A stretch of DNA of 64,000 bases. Origin: Mesorhizobium liriopis (GTDB taxonomy: Bacteria; Pseudomonadota; Alphaproteobacteria; Rhizobiales; Rhizobiaceae). This document shows, in pieces, positions 56,559-64,000 of the stretch. A program made the translations under genes and the position numbers. How positions within the stretch are numbered: position 1 is the stretch's first letter; every line of letters starts with the position of its first letter. Location of the stretch: NCBI RefSeq assembly GCF_024053505.1, contig NZ_JAMXQS010000005.1, forward strand, positions 186,001 to 250,000. The letters run 5' to 3'. The notes below the pieces were generated by a model, which did not search any database, had not been told where the DNA came from, and saw nothing but the letters and a program-made list of their open reading frames with translations.

Positions 56559-58103
56559 GTGACAGCCAATCCACACACGCCCGTTCTGGAGTTGCGCGGC
56601 ATCTCCAAACGCTTCGGCGCGCTTCAGGCCAATGACGACATCGACCTCGTGCTCGGTCGCGGCGAGGTCTTGGCGTTGCTCGGCGAAAATGGTGCCGGCA
56701 AGACCACCCTGATGAACATCCTGTTCGGCCATTACGCGGCCGACAGCGGTTCGGTGTGGGTGGCGGATCGTGCGGGCGTGTTGCAGCCGCTGCCTTCCGC
56801 CAACCCGGCGGCGGCCCTTCAAGCCGGCATCGGCATGGTGCACCAGCATTTCGCGCTGGCCGACAAGCTTTCCGCGCTCGAAAACATCACGCTCGGCACC
56901 GAAAGCCTGTGGCGGCTCTCGCGCGGTGACCGCAGCGCGCGAACCAAGCTCGATGGCTTGATGCGCCGCTCGGGGCTCCTTGTCGATCTCGACAGCCCGA
57001 TATCGCGCCTGTCCGTGGGCGAGCGGCAGCGCGTGGAAATTCTCAAGGCGCTTTATCGTGACGCGCGCATTCTCGTGCTCGACGAGCCGACCGCAGTGCT
57101 CACCCCCCAGGAAAGCGCGAGCCTGTTCGAAACGCTGCGCGCGCTGACCGCCGATGGGCTGAGCGTCATCCTGATCTCGCACAAGCTGGACGAAATCCTC
57201 GCGGCAAGCGACCGCGTGGCCGTGTTGCGCCACGGGCGCAAAGCGGGCGAAGTCTCGACGCGTGAAAGCACGAAGGCAGCCTTGGCCCAGATGATGGTCG
57301 GCCGCTCGGTGCCGAGCCCCGCGCGGACCCCGCGCGAGCCGGGCGCGCCAGTGCTTGAACTCGTCGGCGTTTCGGTCGAGAGCCCAACGGTGCGGCGGCG
57401 GCTTGACGATGTTTCCCTGCAAGTCCGCAGCGGCGAGATCGTCGGCATCGCGGGCGTTTCCGGCAACGGGCAGAGCGCGCTGGCCGATCTGCTGTCCGGC
57501 CTTCTCACGCCCAAGCACGGCTCGCTGCTTCTGGGCCAAAAGCCGATCACCCGCTTCGACCCCGGGCTTTTCGTCCAGTCCGGCATCGGTCGCGTGCCTG
57601 AGGACCGGCACCATGAGGGCGCCGTGGGTGCGATGACGGTGGCAGAGAATACGGTTCTCGAAAACCTGTCCGAACCCCGCTTCCAACGCTGGGGCTTTCT
57701 GCGCAAGGCCCGCATCGACGCGCATGCGCGCAATGCCATCCATGATTTCGACATTCGCTGCCCCGGCCCCCATGCGCCGATCCGCCAGCTTTCGGGCGGC
57801 AACATGCAGAAGGTCATTTTGGCGCGCGCGCTCGACCGCGAGCCGCAGCTGGTGCTCGCCAACCAGCCCACGCGCGGGCTCGATGTAGGCGCGGTCGCCG
57901 ACGTGCATCGCCGGTTGATTGCCGCCCGCGACCGCGGCGCAGGCGTGGTGCTCGTCTCGGAAGACCTCGACGAGATCCTGGCGCTGGCCGACCGGGTCAC
58001 CGTCATCTTCCGCGCACGGCTTTCCGAGGCGATGCCGGCTGAAGGGCTCGACCGACAGGCGCTCGGTCTTCTGATGGCGGGGCAAGCCCGCGAAGCGGCG
58101 TGA
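56559..58103 (+). CDS. BMP-type ABC transporter ATPase, tandem domains
   Basis: 514 residues from a GTG. Domain 1: GENGAGKTTLMN, LSVGERQRVEILKAL, ILVLDEPTAVLTP. Domain 2 has the degenerate P-loop GVSGNGQSA with LSGGNMQK and LVLANQPTRGLDVG, where the usual DEPT reads NQPT, as in many members of this family (second site inactive). It drives the nucleoside-type importer. It follows the stem-loop after the binding protein and precedes the permeases. Confidence 0.93.
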   Translation: MTANPHTPVLELRGISKRFGALQANDDIDLVLGRGEVLALLGENGAGKTTLMNILFGHYAADSGSVWVADRAGVLQPLPSANPAAALQAGIGMVHQHFALADKLSALENITLGTESLWRLSRGDRSARTKLDGLMRRSGLLVDLDSPISRLSVGERQRVEILKALYRDARILVLDEPTAVLTPQESASLFETLRALTADGLSVILISHKLDEILAASDRVAVLRHGRKAGEVSTRESTKAALAQMMVGRSVPSPARTPREPGAPVLELVGVSVESPTVRRRLDDVSLQVRSGEIVGIAGVSGNGQSALADLLSGLLTPKHGSLLLGQKPITRFDPGLFVQSGIGRVPEDRHHEGAVGAMTVAENTVLENLSEPRFQRWGFLRKARIDAHARNAIHDFDIRCPGPHAPIRQLSGGNMQKVILARALDREPQLVLANQPTRGLDVGAVADVHRRLIAARDRGAGVVLVSEDLDEILALADRVTVIFRARLSEAMPAEGLDRQALGLLMAGQAREAA

Positions 58104-58113
58104 GGGCGGGCCG

Positions 58114-59178
58114 ATGCTGAGACTGGAAACCCGCACCGCGCCTGCGCGCTGGCTGAGCTTCGCCGTTCCGGTTTTTGCTGCCCTTTTGGCGCTTTTGCTG
58201 GCTGCAATCCCGCTGCTCTCTGCCGGCGTCTCGCCGCTTCAAGCCTATCGCGTGATGCTGAGCGGCGCCTTCGGTTCGCAATTCGCTGCCACGGAAGTGG
58301 TAGCCCGCGCCACGCCGTTGATCCTGACGGGCTTGGCGGCAGCCGTCGCCTTTCGTGCGCGGCTCTTCAATATCGGTGCCGAAGGCCAGCTTTATGCCGG
58401 CGCGCTGGCGGCAGTCGCAGTGGGTTCCGGACTGATCGACGGGCCTGCTGTCCTGATGATTCCGCTGGTCTGCCTTGCCGGCGCGCTGGCCGGCGCCGCG
58501 CTGATGCTCGGGCCGACGCTGATGAAGGTGAAGCTCGGCGCGGACGAGGTGGTGACCACCCTGCTTCTCAACTTCGTCGTGGCCCTCTTCGTGCAGATGA
58601 TGATCGAAGGGCCGATGAAGGACCCGATGAGCATGGGCTGGCCGCAATCCGAGCCGATCCTGTCGAGTGCTGTGCTGCCCAACCTGATCGAGCGGACCCG
58701 CGTCCATGCCGGTCTCATCATCGCGGTGGGTGCGGCGCTCCTGGCCGAGATCGTGATGCGCCGCACAGTGCTGGGCTTCCGCATCCGGGCGGTGGGCCAC
58801 AACCCGGCCGCCGCGCGTTTCGCGGGCATGAGCGTCACGCGGACCATGCTCGTGGTGGGCGCACTCTCGGGCGCGCTGGCAGGGCTTGCGGGCGTGGGCG
58901 AAGTGGCGGGCCTCAAAGGCTATCTCACCAACGATCTTTCGCCGGGCTACGGCTATGCCGGCATCGTAGTCGCCATGCTGGCGGGCCTGTCGCCGCTCGG
59001 CGTGATCGCCTCCGCGCTGTTCGTGGCGGCGGTGTTCGTCGGCGCGGACTCGATGAGCCGCGCGCTCACCGTGTCCTCCTATATCGCGAACCTCATCGTG
59101 GCACTGAGTCTGTTGTCGGTGCTTTTGTCGAGCGTGCTCCTGCGCTTCCGGCTGCGCTGGGAAGGAAAGCCGGCATGA
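58114..59178 (+). CDS. BMP-type ABC transporter permease 1
   Basis: 354 residues with eight to ten hydrophobic helices. Landmarks of the YufP-like family: FRARLFNIGAEGQLYAGAL, LGADEVVTTLLLNFV, RAVGHNPAAARFAGM and SPGYGYAGIVVAMLAGLSPLG. It is 10 bases behind the ATPase gene. Its stop is followed at 11 bases by the left arm of a large inverted repeat with a terminator-like hairpin. Confidence 0.92.
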   Translation: MLRLETRTAPARWLSFAVPVFAALLALLLAAIPLLSAGVSPLQAYRVMLSGAFGSQFAATEVVARATPLILTGLAAAVAFRARLFNIGAEGQLYAGALAAVAVGSGLIDGPAVLMIPLVCLAGALAGAALMLGPTLMKVKLGADEVVTTLLLNFVVALFVQMMIEGPMKDPMSMGWPQSEPILSSAVLPNLIERTRVHAGLIIAVGAALLAEIVMRRTVLGFRIRAVGHNPAAARFAGMSVTRTMLVVGALSGALAGLAGVGEVAGLKGYLTNDLSPGYGYAGIVVAMLAGLSPLGVIASALFVAAVFVGADSMSRALTVSSYIANLIVALSLLSVLLSSVLLRFRLRWEGKPA

Positions 59179-59188
59179 GCGCGTTGGT

Positions 59189-59348
59189 GGATCATTTGGT
59201 GAAACCTCGGGGCAGAGGGTGGACGAGGTTTTTTTGTTTCCACCTAGGCGCCGGGCACAGTCGATGCGGTGCATCGGCGAGCACCGGCAACGCGGGTGGA
59301 AACGAAAAGGACCGGCCAACCGACCCACGAGGTTGCACCAAATGATCC
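59189..59348. repeat. Nested inverted repeat of about 160 bp between the two permease genes
   Basis: Outer 21-base arms (59189-59209 and 59328-59348) match with one mismatch. Inside, AAACCTCG...CGAGGTTT (59202-59231) plus a T-run (59229-59235) forms an intrinsic-terminator-like hairpin. The T-run and GTTTCCACC (59229-59244) alternatively pair with 59295-59310, and CGATGC/GCATCG (59262-59276) caps the centre. The start codon of permease 2 (59342) lies in the right arm. Either a palindromic repeat element or an attenuator; see findings. Confidence 0.7.
59202..59235 (+). terminator. Intrinsic-terminator-like hairpin inside the operon
   Basis: 8-bp stem AAACCTCG/CGAGGTTT followed by a seven-base T-run, 23 bases after the permease 1 stop. 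Competing pairings with both downstream arms would undo it. Confidence 0.6.
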
Positions 59349-60280
59349 TGGACATTCTCCTCACCGTCTCCTTCTGGGCGGCGGCGATCCGCATCGCCAC
59401 ACCGTTGATCTTCGGCGTGCTCGGCGCGCTGGTCTGCGAAAAGGCGGGCGTCCTCAATCTTGGCATCGAAGGGATCATGACGGTCGGTGCCATGGCTGGG
59501 TGGCTTGCCGTTTACAGCGGCTGCGACCTTTGGACAGGCGTGCTGATCGCGGCCCTTTCGGGGGCAGCCTTCGGCCTGCTCCTGTCGTTCTTCACCGTGA
59601 CGCTCGGCCTGTCGCAGCATGTGAGCGGGCTCGGGCTGACGCTGCTGGCCACGAGCGGCGCCTATTTCACCTATCGGGTGATCCTGCCCAACCAGAGCAC
59701 CCCGCCGCGCATCACGCCGTTCCAGCCGCTCGACATTCCCGTGCTGTCGGACCTGCCGGTGATCGGCCCGATCCTGTTCAGCCAGACGGCGCTCACGCTG
59801 CTCGCCTTCGTTCTCGTCGGCCTGCTTACCTGGATTTACGCCCGCACACCGCTGGGCCTGGCGCTCAAGGCTGTGGGCGAAAATCCGGCGGCCGTCGAGG
59901 CGCAAGGGTTGAGCGTCGCATGGCTGCGCACGGGCGCCGTCGTCGCGGGCTCGGCGCTGATGGCGATAGGCGGCGCGTTTCTCACCATGTCCGCCTTCGA
60001 CGCCTTCTTCTTCGAGATGGTGGCCGGGCGTGGCTGGATCTGCATCGCACTCACCGTTTTCGCCTCGTGGCAGCCGGGCAAGGCGCTTTTGGCGGCAATC
60101 CTGTTCGGCGCCTTCGACGCATTTCAGGTAAGGCTGCAGCAGGTGGCGGGCGGCGTGGTGCCGGGGCAGGTCTTTTTGATGCTGCCTTATCTTCTTTCCA
60201 TTCTGGCGCTCGTGATCTGGTCACGCCAGGCCAGCGCGCCAAAGGCGCTGATGATGCCCTATCTGCGCGGCCAACGCTGA
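59342..60280 (+). CDS. BMP-type ABC transporter permease 2
   Basis: 312 residues, second channel subunit (YufQ-like): ATPLIFGVLGALVCEKAGVLNLGIEGIMTVGAMAGW, GLSQHVSGLGLTLLATSGAYF, KAVGENPAAVEAQGLS and FDAFQVRLQQ. The ATG at 59342 fits the family start and has GAGG nine bases upstream; both are inside the right arm of the inverted repeat, so folding could hide them. Followed 16 bases later by the deaminase gene. Confidence 0.92.
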   Translation: MILDILLTVSFWAAAIRIATPLIFGVLGALVCEKAGVLNLGIEGIMTVGAMAGWLAVYSGCDLWTGVLIAALSGAAFGLLLSFFTVTLGLSQHVSGLGLTLLATSGAYFTYRVILPNQSTPPRITPFQPLDIPVLSDLPVIGPILFSQTALTLLAFVLVGLLTWIYARTPLGLALKAVGENPAAVEAQGLSVAWLRTGAVVAGSALMAIGGAFLTMSAFDAFFFEMVAGRGWICIALTVFASWQPGKALLAAILFGAFDAFQVRLQQVAGGVVPGQVFLMLPYLLSILALVIWSRQASAPKALMMPYLRGQR

Positions 60281-60296
60281 TTTTTTTGAGGACCGT

Positions 60297-61589
60297 ATGA
60301 GTTTCGACCTGATCGTTCGCAACGCCACGCTGCCGGATGGGCGGAGCGGCATCGATATCGGCATCGGTGGCGGCAAGATCGTAGCCATCGAACTGAACCT
60401 TCAGGCCGAAGCGGGCGAGACTATCGACGCAGGCGGGCACCTCGTTTCGCCGCCTTTCGTCGATTGCCATTTCCACATGGACGCCACGCTTTCGCTTGGG
60501 CTGCCCCGCCTCAACCGTTCGGGCACGCTTCTGGAAGGCATTGCGCTTTGGGGCGAACTCAAGCCTATCCTGACCCATGAGGCCGTGAAGGAGCGCGCGC
60601 TGCGCTATTGCGATCTGGCCGTGGCCCAAGGCCTGCTTGCGGTGCGCACCCATGTCGATATCTGCGACGACCGGCTGCTCGCCGTTGAAGCCCTGCTCGA
60701 CGTACAAAAGCAAGTTGCGCCCTATCTCGATCTGCAACTCGTCGCCTTTCCGCAGGACGGCTATTACCGCTCGGCCACAGCCGCCCAGAACCTCGAGCGC
60801 GCGCTCGATCTGGGCGTCGATGTGGTCGGCGGCATTCCGCATTTCGAGCGCAGCATGGAGGATGGCGCCCGCTCCGTTCGCGCGCTCTGCGAGATCGCCG
60901 CCGCGCGCGGGCTGCCCGTGGACATGCACTGCGACGAGACCGACGATCCGCTGTCGCGCCATGTCGAAACGCTGGCCTATGAGGCGACGCGGCTGGGCTT
61001 GGGCGAACGCGTGGTCGGCTCGCACTGCACCTCCATGCATTCGATGGACAACTACTATGTGTCGAAGCTTCTGCCCCTGATCGCCGAATCCGGCATGCAG
61101 GTGATCGCCAATCCGCTGATCAACATCCAGCTTCAGGGCCGGCATGACACCTACCCCAAGCGCCGCGGGATGACGCGGGTGAAGGAGTTGCGCGAGCACG
61201 GCGTCAACGTCGCCTTCGGCCAGGACTGCACGATGGATCCGTGGTACAGCCTGGGGGGGGGCGACATGCTCGACGTCGCCCATATGGGCCTTCATGTCGG
61301 CCAGCTTTCCGCGCGCGAAGCGATGGAATACTGCTTCGACGCGGTGACGGTGAACGCCGCGCGTGCGATGGGCCTCGAAGGGTATGGTCTCGAAGTGGGA
61401 TCGAACGGCGATCTCGTGATCCTGCAGGCCAAGGACCGCATCGAAGCCGTGCGCCTGCGCGCCAACCGGCTTTTCGTCATCCGCCGAGGCAAGGTGATCG
61501 CCCAAACAGCGCCCCGCATTTCCACGCTCACGCTTGCTGGTCGCCCATCCGAGGTCGATCCCGCGAGCTATGCACCGTCGGCTTCATGA
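60297..61589 (+). CDS. Cytosine-deaminase-like amidohydrolase
   Basis: 430 residues of the CodA/AtzC-type amidohydrolase family. Metal ligands and active-site motifs: CHFHMD (H58, H60), VDMHCDETDDP (His and catalytic Glu), GSHCTSMHS and FGQDCTMDPW (metal-binding Asp). It should deaminate cytosine or a related base in the cytoplasm. As last gene of the BMP-type operon it points to base or nucleoside salvage as the operon's task. The strong hairpin at 61671 follows. Confidence 0.88.
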   Translation: MSFDLIVRNATLPDGRSGIDIGIGGGKIVAIELNLQAEAGETIDAGGHLVSPPFVDCHFHMDATLSLGLPRLNRSGTLLEGIALWGELKPILTHEAVKERALRYCDLAVAQGLLAVRTHVDICDDRLLAVEALLDVQKQVAPYLDLQLVAFPQDGYYRSATAAQNLERALDLGVDVVGGIPHFERSMEDGARSVRALCEIAAARGLPVDMHCDETDDPLSRHVETLAYEATRLGLGERVVGSHCTSMHSMDNYYVSKLLPLIAESGMQVIANPLINIQLQGRHDTYPKRRGMTRVKELREHGVNVAFGQDCTMDPWYSLGGGDMLDVAHMGLHVGQLSAREAMEYCFDAVTVNAARAMGLEGYGLEVGSNGDLVILQAKDRIEAVRLRANRLFVIRRGKVIAQTAPRISTLTLAGRPSEVDPASYAPSAS

Positions 61590-61670
61590 GCGAAACGCGC
61601 GGCATTTCATGAATGCGCGTTTCCCTGCCGGGTTGATCGCGGCCAAACTCCATCCTTGCCTACAACCTCG

Positions 61671-61697
61671 CTTGAACGCCAAGAACCGGCGTTCAAG
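61671..61697. terminator. Bidirectional terminator-like hairpin
   Basis: Perfect 10-bp stem CTTGAACGCC/GGCGTTCAAG with a 7-base loop between the convergent deaminase and aldehyde dehydrogenase genes, 8 bases from the latter's stop. Confidence 0.6.
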
Positions 61698-61704
61698 GAG
61701 TGGA

Positions 61705-63144
61705 TCAGCCATGGGCGATCATGACATGGCGCACGGCGGAATAATCCTCGAGCGCATAGAGCGACATGTCCTTGCCGTAGCCGGACTGCTTCAGGCCGCC
61801 ATGAGGCATCTCGTTGCACAGCATGAAGTGGGTGTTGATCCAGGTGCAGCCATATTGAAGGCGGGCGGCGGTGGACATCGCACGCGACACGTCGCGGGTC
61901 CAGATCGAGGAAGCCAGCCCATAATCGCTGTCGTTCGCCCATGACACGGCCTGATCGACATCTGAAAAGCGCGTGACGGAAACGACCGGCCCGAACACCT
62001 CGCGGCGCACAATCTCGTCTTCCTGCTTGGCACCAGCGACTACGGTCGGCTCGTAGAAGAAGCCGCCGCCTGCGCCCGGCTTGCCGCCTGTGGTGATTTC
62101 AATGTGCTTGAGTTCCGTCGCGCGTTCCACGAAGCTCGCCACGCGGTCGCGCTGGCGCCTGGAGATCAACGGGCCGATCTCGTTTTCGGTGTCGTCCTCG
62201 CGGTTGAAACGGATGGTGGACACGGCGGATGAGAGGTCCGCCACGAGCTTTTCGTAGATCTTGTCGCCCGCATAGATTCGGCAGGCGGCGGTGCAGTCCT
62301 GGCCGGCATTGTAATAGCCGAAGGCGCGCAAACCGTTGACCACGAGATCGAGGTCGGCATCGTCGAACACGATCACGGGCGCCTTGCCGCCGAGTTCGAG
62401 ATGGGTGCGCTTGACGGACTTGGCGGCGGCCTGAAGCACCTTCTTGCCGGTCGCTACGTCGCCGGTGATCGAGATCATGTTGACGCGCGGATGGTTGATC
62501 AGCGCATTGCCGACGCTTTCGCCGCGCCCGAGCACGATGTTGACCACGCCCTCAGGCAGAATATCGGCCAGAATCCTGCCGAGCTTGAGGGCTGAAAGCG
62601 GCGTCTGCTCGGACGGCTTGAAGACCACCGTGTTGCCGGCGCCGATCGCGGGCGCGAGCTTCCAGGCCATCATCATCAGCGGATAGTTCCATGGCGCGAT
62701 GGAGGCCACGACGCCGATCGGGTCGCGGCGGATCATGGAGGTGTGGCCGGGCAGATATTCGCCCGCCACCTGCCCCGGCATGGTGCGCACCGCGCCCGCG
62801 AAGAAACGGTAGCAATCGACGATGGCAGGAATCTCATCGTTGAGCACGGCATTGATCGGCTTACCGCAATTGAGCGCTTCGAGCCGCGCGAACTCCTCCG
62901 CCTCGCGCTCGATGCGTTCGGCAATCTGCAGCAGGTAGTTCGAACGCTGACCGGGCGTGGTGCGCGACCAGGTCGTGAAGGCTTTTTCAGCAGCAGCCAC
63001 GGCCTCTTCGATCTGCCCGAGCGAGGCTTCGGGCAAATCCATGATGGTCTTGCCGGTGCGCGGGTTGAAGATGGTTTCGGGCGCTTCGGTGCCGGAGGCA
63101 AAGCTGCTGCCGATCAGCATGTCGGTTTCGAACCGGGTGTCCAT
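61705..63144 (-). CDS. Gamma-aminobutyraldehyde dehydrogenase (PatD/YdcW-like)
   Basis: 479 residues. Catalytic C284 ([11 protein letters not shown]), E250 (HLELGGKAP) and N153 (APWNYP) are intact. Wording such as [42 protein letters not shown] and the C-terminal [12 protein letters not shown] is that of aminobutyraldehyde or betaine aldehyde dehydrogenases. It lies directly behind a PotC/YdcV-type permease, the same order as E. coli ydcSTUVW, so oxidation of 4-aminobutanal from putrescine to GABA is the best assignment. AGGGGAAA precedes the ATG. Confidence 0.88.
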   Translation of the reverse strand: MDTRFETDMLIGSSFASGTEAPETIFNPRTGKTIMDLPEASLGQIEEAVAAAEKAFTTWSRTTPGQRSNYLLQIAERIEREAEEFARLEALNCGKPINAVLNDEIPAIVDCYRFFAGAVRTMPGQVAGEYLPGHTSMIRRDPIGVVASIAPWNYPLMMMAWKLAPAIGAGNTVVFKPSEQTPLSALKLGRILADILPEGVVNIVLGRGESVGNALINHPRVNMISITGDVATGKKVLQAAAKSVKRTHLELGGKAPVIVFDDADLDLVVNGLRAFGYYNAGQDCTAACRIYAGDKIYEKLVADLSSAVSTIRFNREDDTENEIGPLISRRQRDRVASFVERATELKHIEITTGGKPGAGGGFFYEPTVVAGAKQEDEIVRREVFGPVVSVTRFSDVDQAVSWANDSDYGLASSIWTRDVSRAMSTAARLQYGCTWINTHFMLCNEMPHGGLKQSGYGKDMSLYALEDYSAVRHVMIAHG

Positions 63145-63162
63145 GGCGTGTTTCCCCTTTTT

Positions 63163-63975
63163 CTATTTTCCGGAACCGGCAACGGTGTCGCCGTCGCGGG
63201 TCAGCCAGTAGGCGGCAAGGATGGGCAGAAGCGTCACCAGCACCACGACCATCGCGACCACGTTGGTGACCGGGCGCTGGCGCGGGCGCACGAGTTCTTC
63301 CAACATCCAGATCGGCAAGGTCTGCTGCTGGCCGGCGGTGAAGGTGGTGACGATCACCTCGTCGAAGGACAGCGCGAAGGCGAGCATGCCGCCGGCGAGA
63401 AGCGCGGTGCCGATATTGGGAAGGATCACATAGCGAAAGGTCTGGAAGCCGTCGGCACCGAGATCGTAGGATGCCTCGATGAGCGAGCCGGAGGTACGCC
63501 GCATGCGGGCGACCGCGTTGTTGTAGACGACCACCACGCAGAAGGTCGCGTGGCCAAGCACGATGGTCCAGAACGAAAACGGGATCTCGGCAAGGTTAAA
63601 GGCCGAGCGGAGCGCGATGCCGGTGACGATTCCGGGCAGCGCGATGGGCAGGATCACGAGCAGCGACACGGCTTCGCGGCCAAAGAAGCGCGAGCGCGAC
63701 ACGGCCGCCGCCGCCAGCGTGCCGAGCACCAGCGCGATCAGCGTGGCGATGGAAGCGACCTTCAGCGACAGGCCGAGTGCCGACCACACATCGGGCCGGT
63801 CCCAGGCGACACCCAGCCAGCGCGTGGTGAAGCCCGGCGGCGGCCACTGATAACTCTTTTCCTCGGTGGTAAAGGCGTAAACGAAGATCAACAGGATCGG
63901 CAGGTGCAGGAACAGAATACCTGCGCCCGCAGCGAGTTTCAGTGCCAGGGGTGCCTTCTGCCCGTCAGAGTGCAT
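63163..63975 (-). CDS. Spermidine/putrescine-type ABC permease (PotC/YdcV family)
   Basis: 270 residues with six hydrophobic helices. The EAA loop region ([25 protein letters not shown]) and [42 protein letters not shown] are hallmarks of PotC/YdcV permeases. GGGAG precedes the ATG at 63975. Its start overlaps the end of another frame by eleven bases, presumably the YdcU-type partner. The dehydrogenase starts 18 bases after its stop. Confidence 0.92.
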   Translation of the reverse strand: MHSDGQKAPLALKLAAGAGILFLHLPILLIFVYAFTTEEKSYQWPPPGFTTRWLGVAWDRPDVWSALGLSLKVASIATLIALVLGTLAAAAVSRSRFFGREAVSLLVILPIALPGIVTGIALRSAFNLAEIPFSFWTIVLGHATFCVVVVYNNAVARMRRTSGSLIEASYDLGADGFQTFRYVILPNIGTALLAGGMLAFALSFDEVIVTTFTAGQQQTLPIWMLEELVRPRQRPVTNVVAMVVVLVTLLPILAAYWLTRDGDTVAGSGK

Positions 63976-64000
63976 CGAAGGCTCCCATGCGGCGGGCGGC
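63965..64000 (-). CDS. End of the upstream permease gene (partial)
   Basis: The last eleven codons of a minus-strand frame ([11 protein letters not shown], stop at 63967-63965) enter from the right edge and overlap the YdcV-type gene by eleven bases. Position and overlap suggest the partner permease (YdcU/PotB type); the sequence itself is too short to prove it. Confidence 0.45.
   Translation of the reverse strand, partial: AARRMGAFDAL

Noticed and set aside
55479-58136. Long minus-strand frame opposite the BMP receptor and ATPase genes
   Set aside because: Spans two well-supported genes on the other strand and shows only antisense composition.
1-64000. CRISPR array
   Set aside because: No regularly spaced direct repeats were seen.

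Overview
The window reads as a chromosomal segment of a GC-rich alphaproteobacterium of the order Hyphomicrobiales (Rhizobiales), probably near the Phyllobacteriaceae. This is inferred from the codon and GC bias, the density of ABC uptake operons, tandem DUF982 proteins, the GlgE/maltokinase module and a spermidine/putrescine-type transporter next to an aminobutyraldehyde dehydrogenase. No taxonomic marker gene is present, so the assignment is an inference.

Layout. 1-4.9 kb (minus): sugar or sugar-acid operon (SDR dehydrogenase, glucarate-dehydratase-like enolase-superfamily enzyme, UgpC/MsmK-type ATPase, binding protein, MalF-type permease cut by the edge), with a 12-bp palindrome inside its promoter. 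5.4-11.8 kb (minus): ribose-type ABC transporter with two paralogous binding proteins, a DJ-1/PfpI protein and a GntR/FCD regulator. 11.8-16.5 kb (plus): divergent catabolic genes (Ldh2-type dehydrogenase, Fe-alcohol dehydrogenase, aldehyde dehydrogenase, formamidase-like hydrolase). 16.5-18.4 kb: three envelope genes (duplicated Inh domain, unknown periplasmic protein, OmpA-like). 18.4-22.8 kb: degenerate prophage or island remnant ending at a tRNA-Ser(CGA). 23.2-25.0 kb: DUF218 protein and an Arg/Asp-rich exported protein.

25.0-32.9 kb is the most interesting part. A LuxR-type regulator without a visible luxI has Met and Trp at the two AHL-binding positions that are normally Trp and Tyr, which is the signature of plant-responsive LuxR solos. 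It is flanked by two proline-iminopeptidase-like hydrolases, and the second leads a complete peptide-type ABC transporter operon. Two near-identical 16-bp dyad sites (26827-26842 and 26011-26026) lie upstream of luxR/pip2 and of pip1. This resembles the OryR/XccR-pip and PipR-pipA-transporter systems, but with two hydrolases and two matched boxes. A second peptide-type transporter (34.6-39.5 kb, with a permease that seems to start at ATT) follows, then a DUF1684 protein.

40.3-46.1 kb: maltokinase and GlgE (minus) divergent from a GH13 trehalose-synthase-like protein, i.e. alpha-glucan synthesis from trehalose. 46.1-50.9 kb: RND efflux pump with its membrane-fusion lipoprotein. 51.3-55.2 kb: amine oxidase, CPA1 antiporter, luciferase-like monooxygenase. 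55.5-61.6 kb: BMP-family nucleoside-type ABC transporter ending in a cytosine-deaminase-like amidohydrolase; a nested inverted repeat of about 160 bp with a terminator-like hairpin separates its two permease genes. 61.7-64 kb (minus): YdcV-type permease and PatD-like dehydrogenase of a putrescine route, running off the right edge.

Almost every substrate-binding-protein gene is followed by a GC-rich stem-loop, which fits differential expression of binding proteins within these operons.
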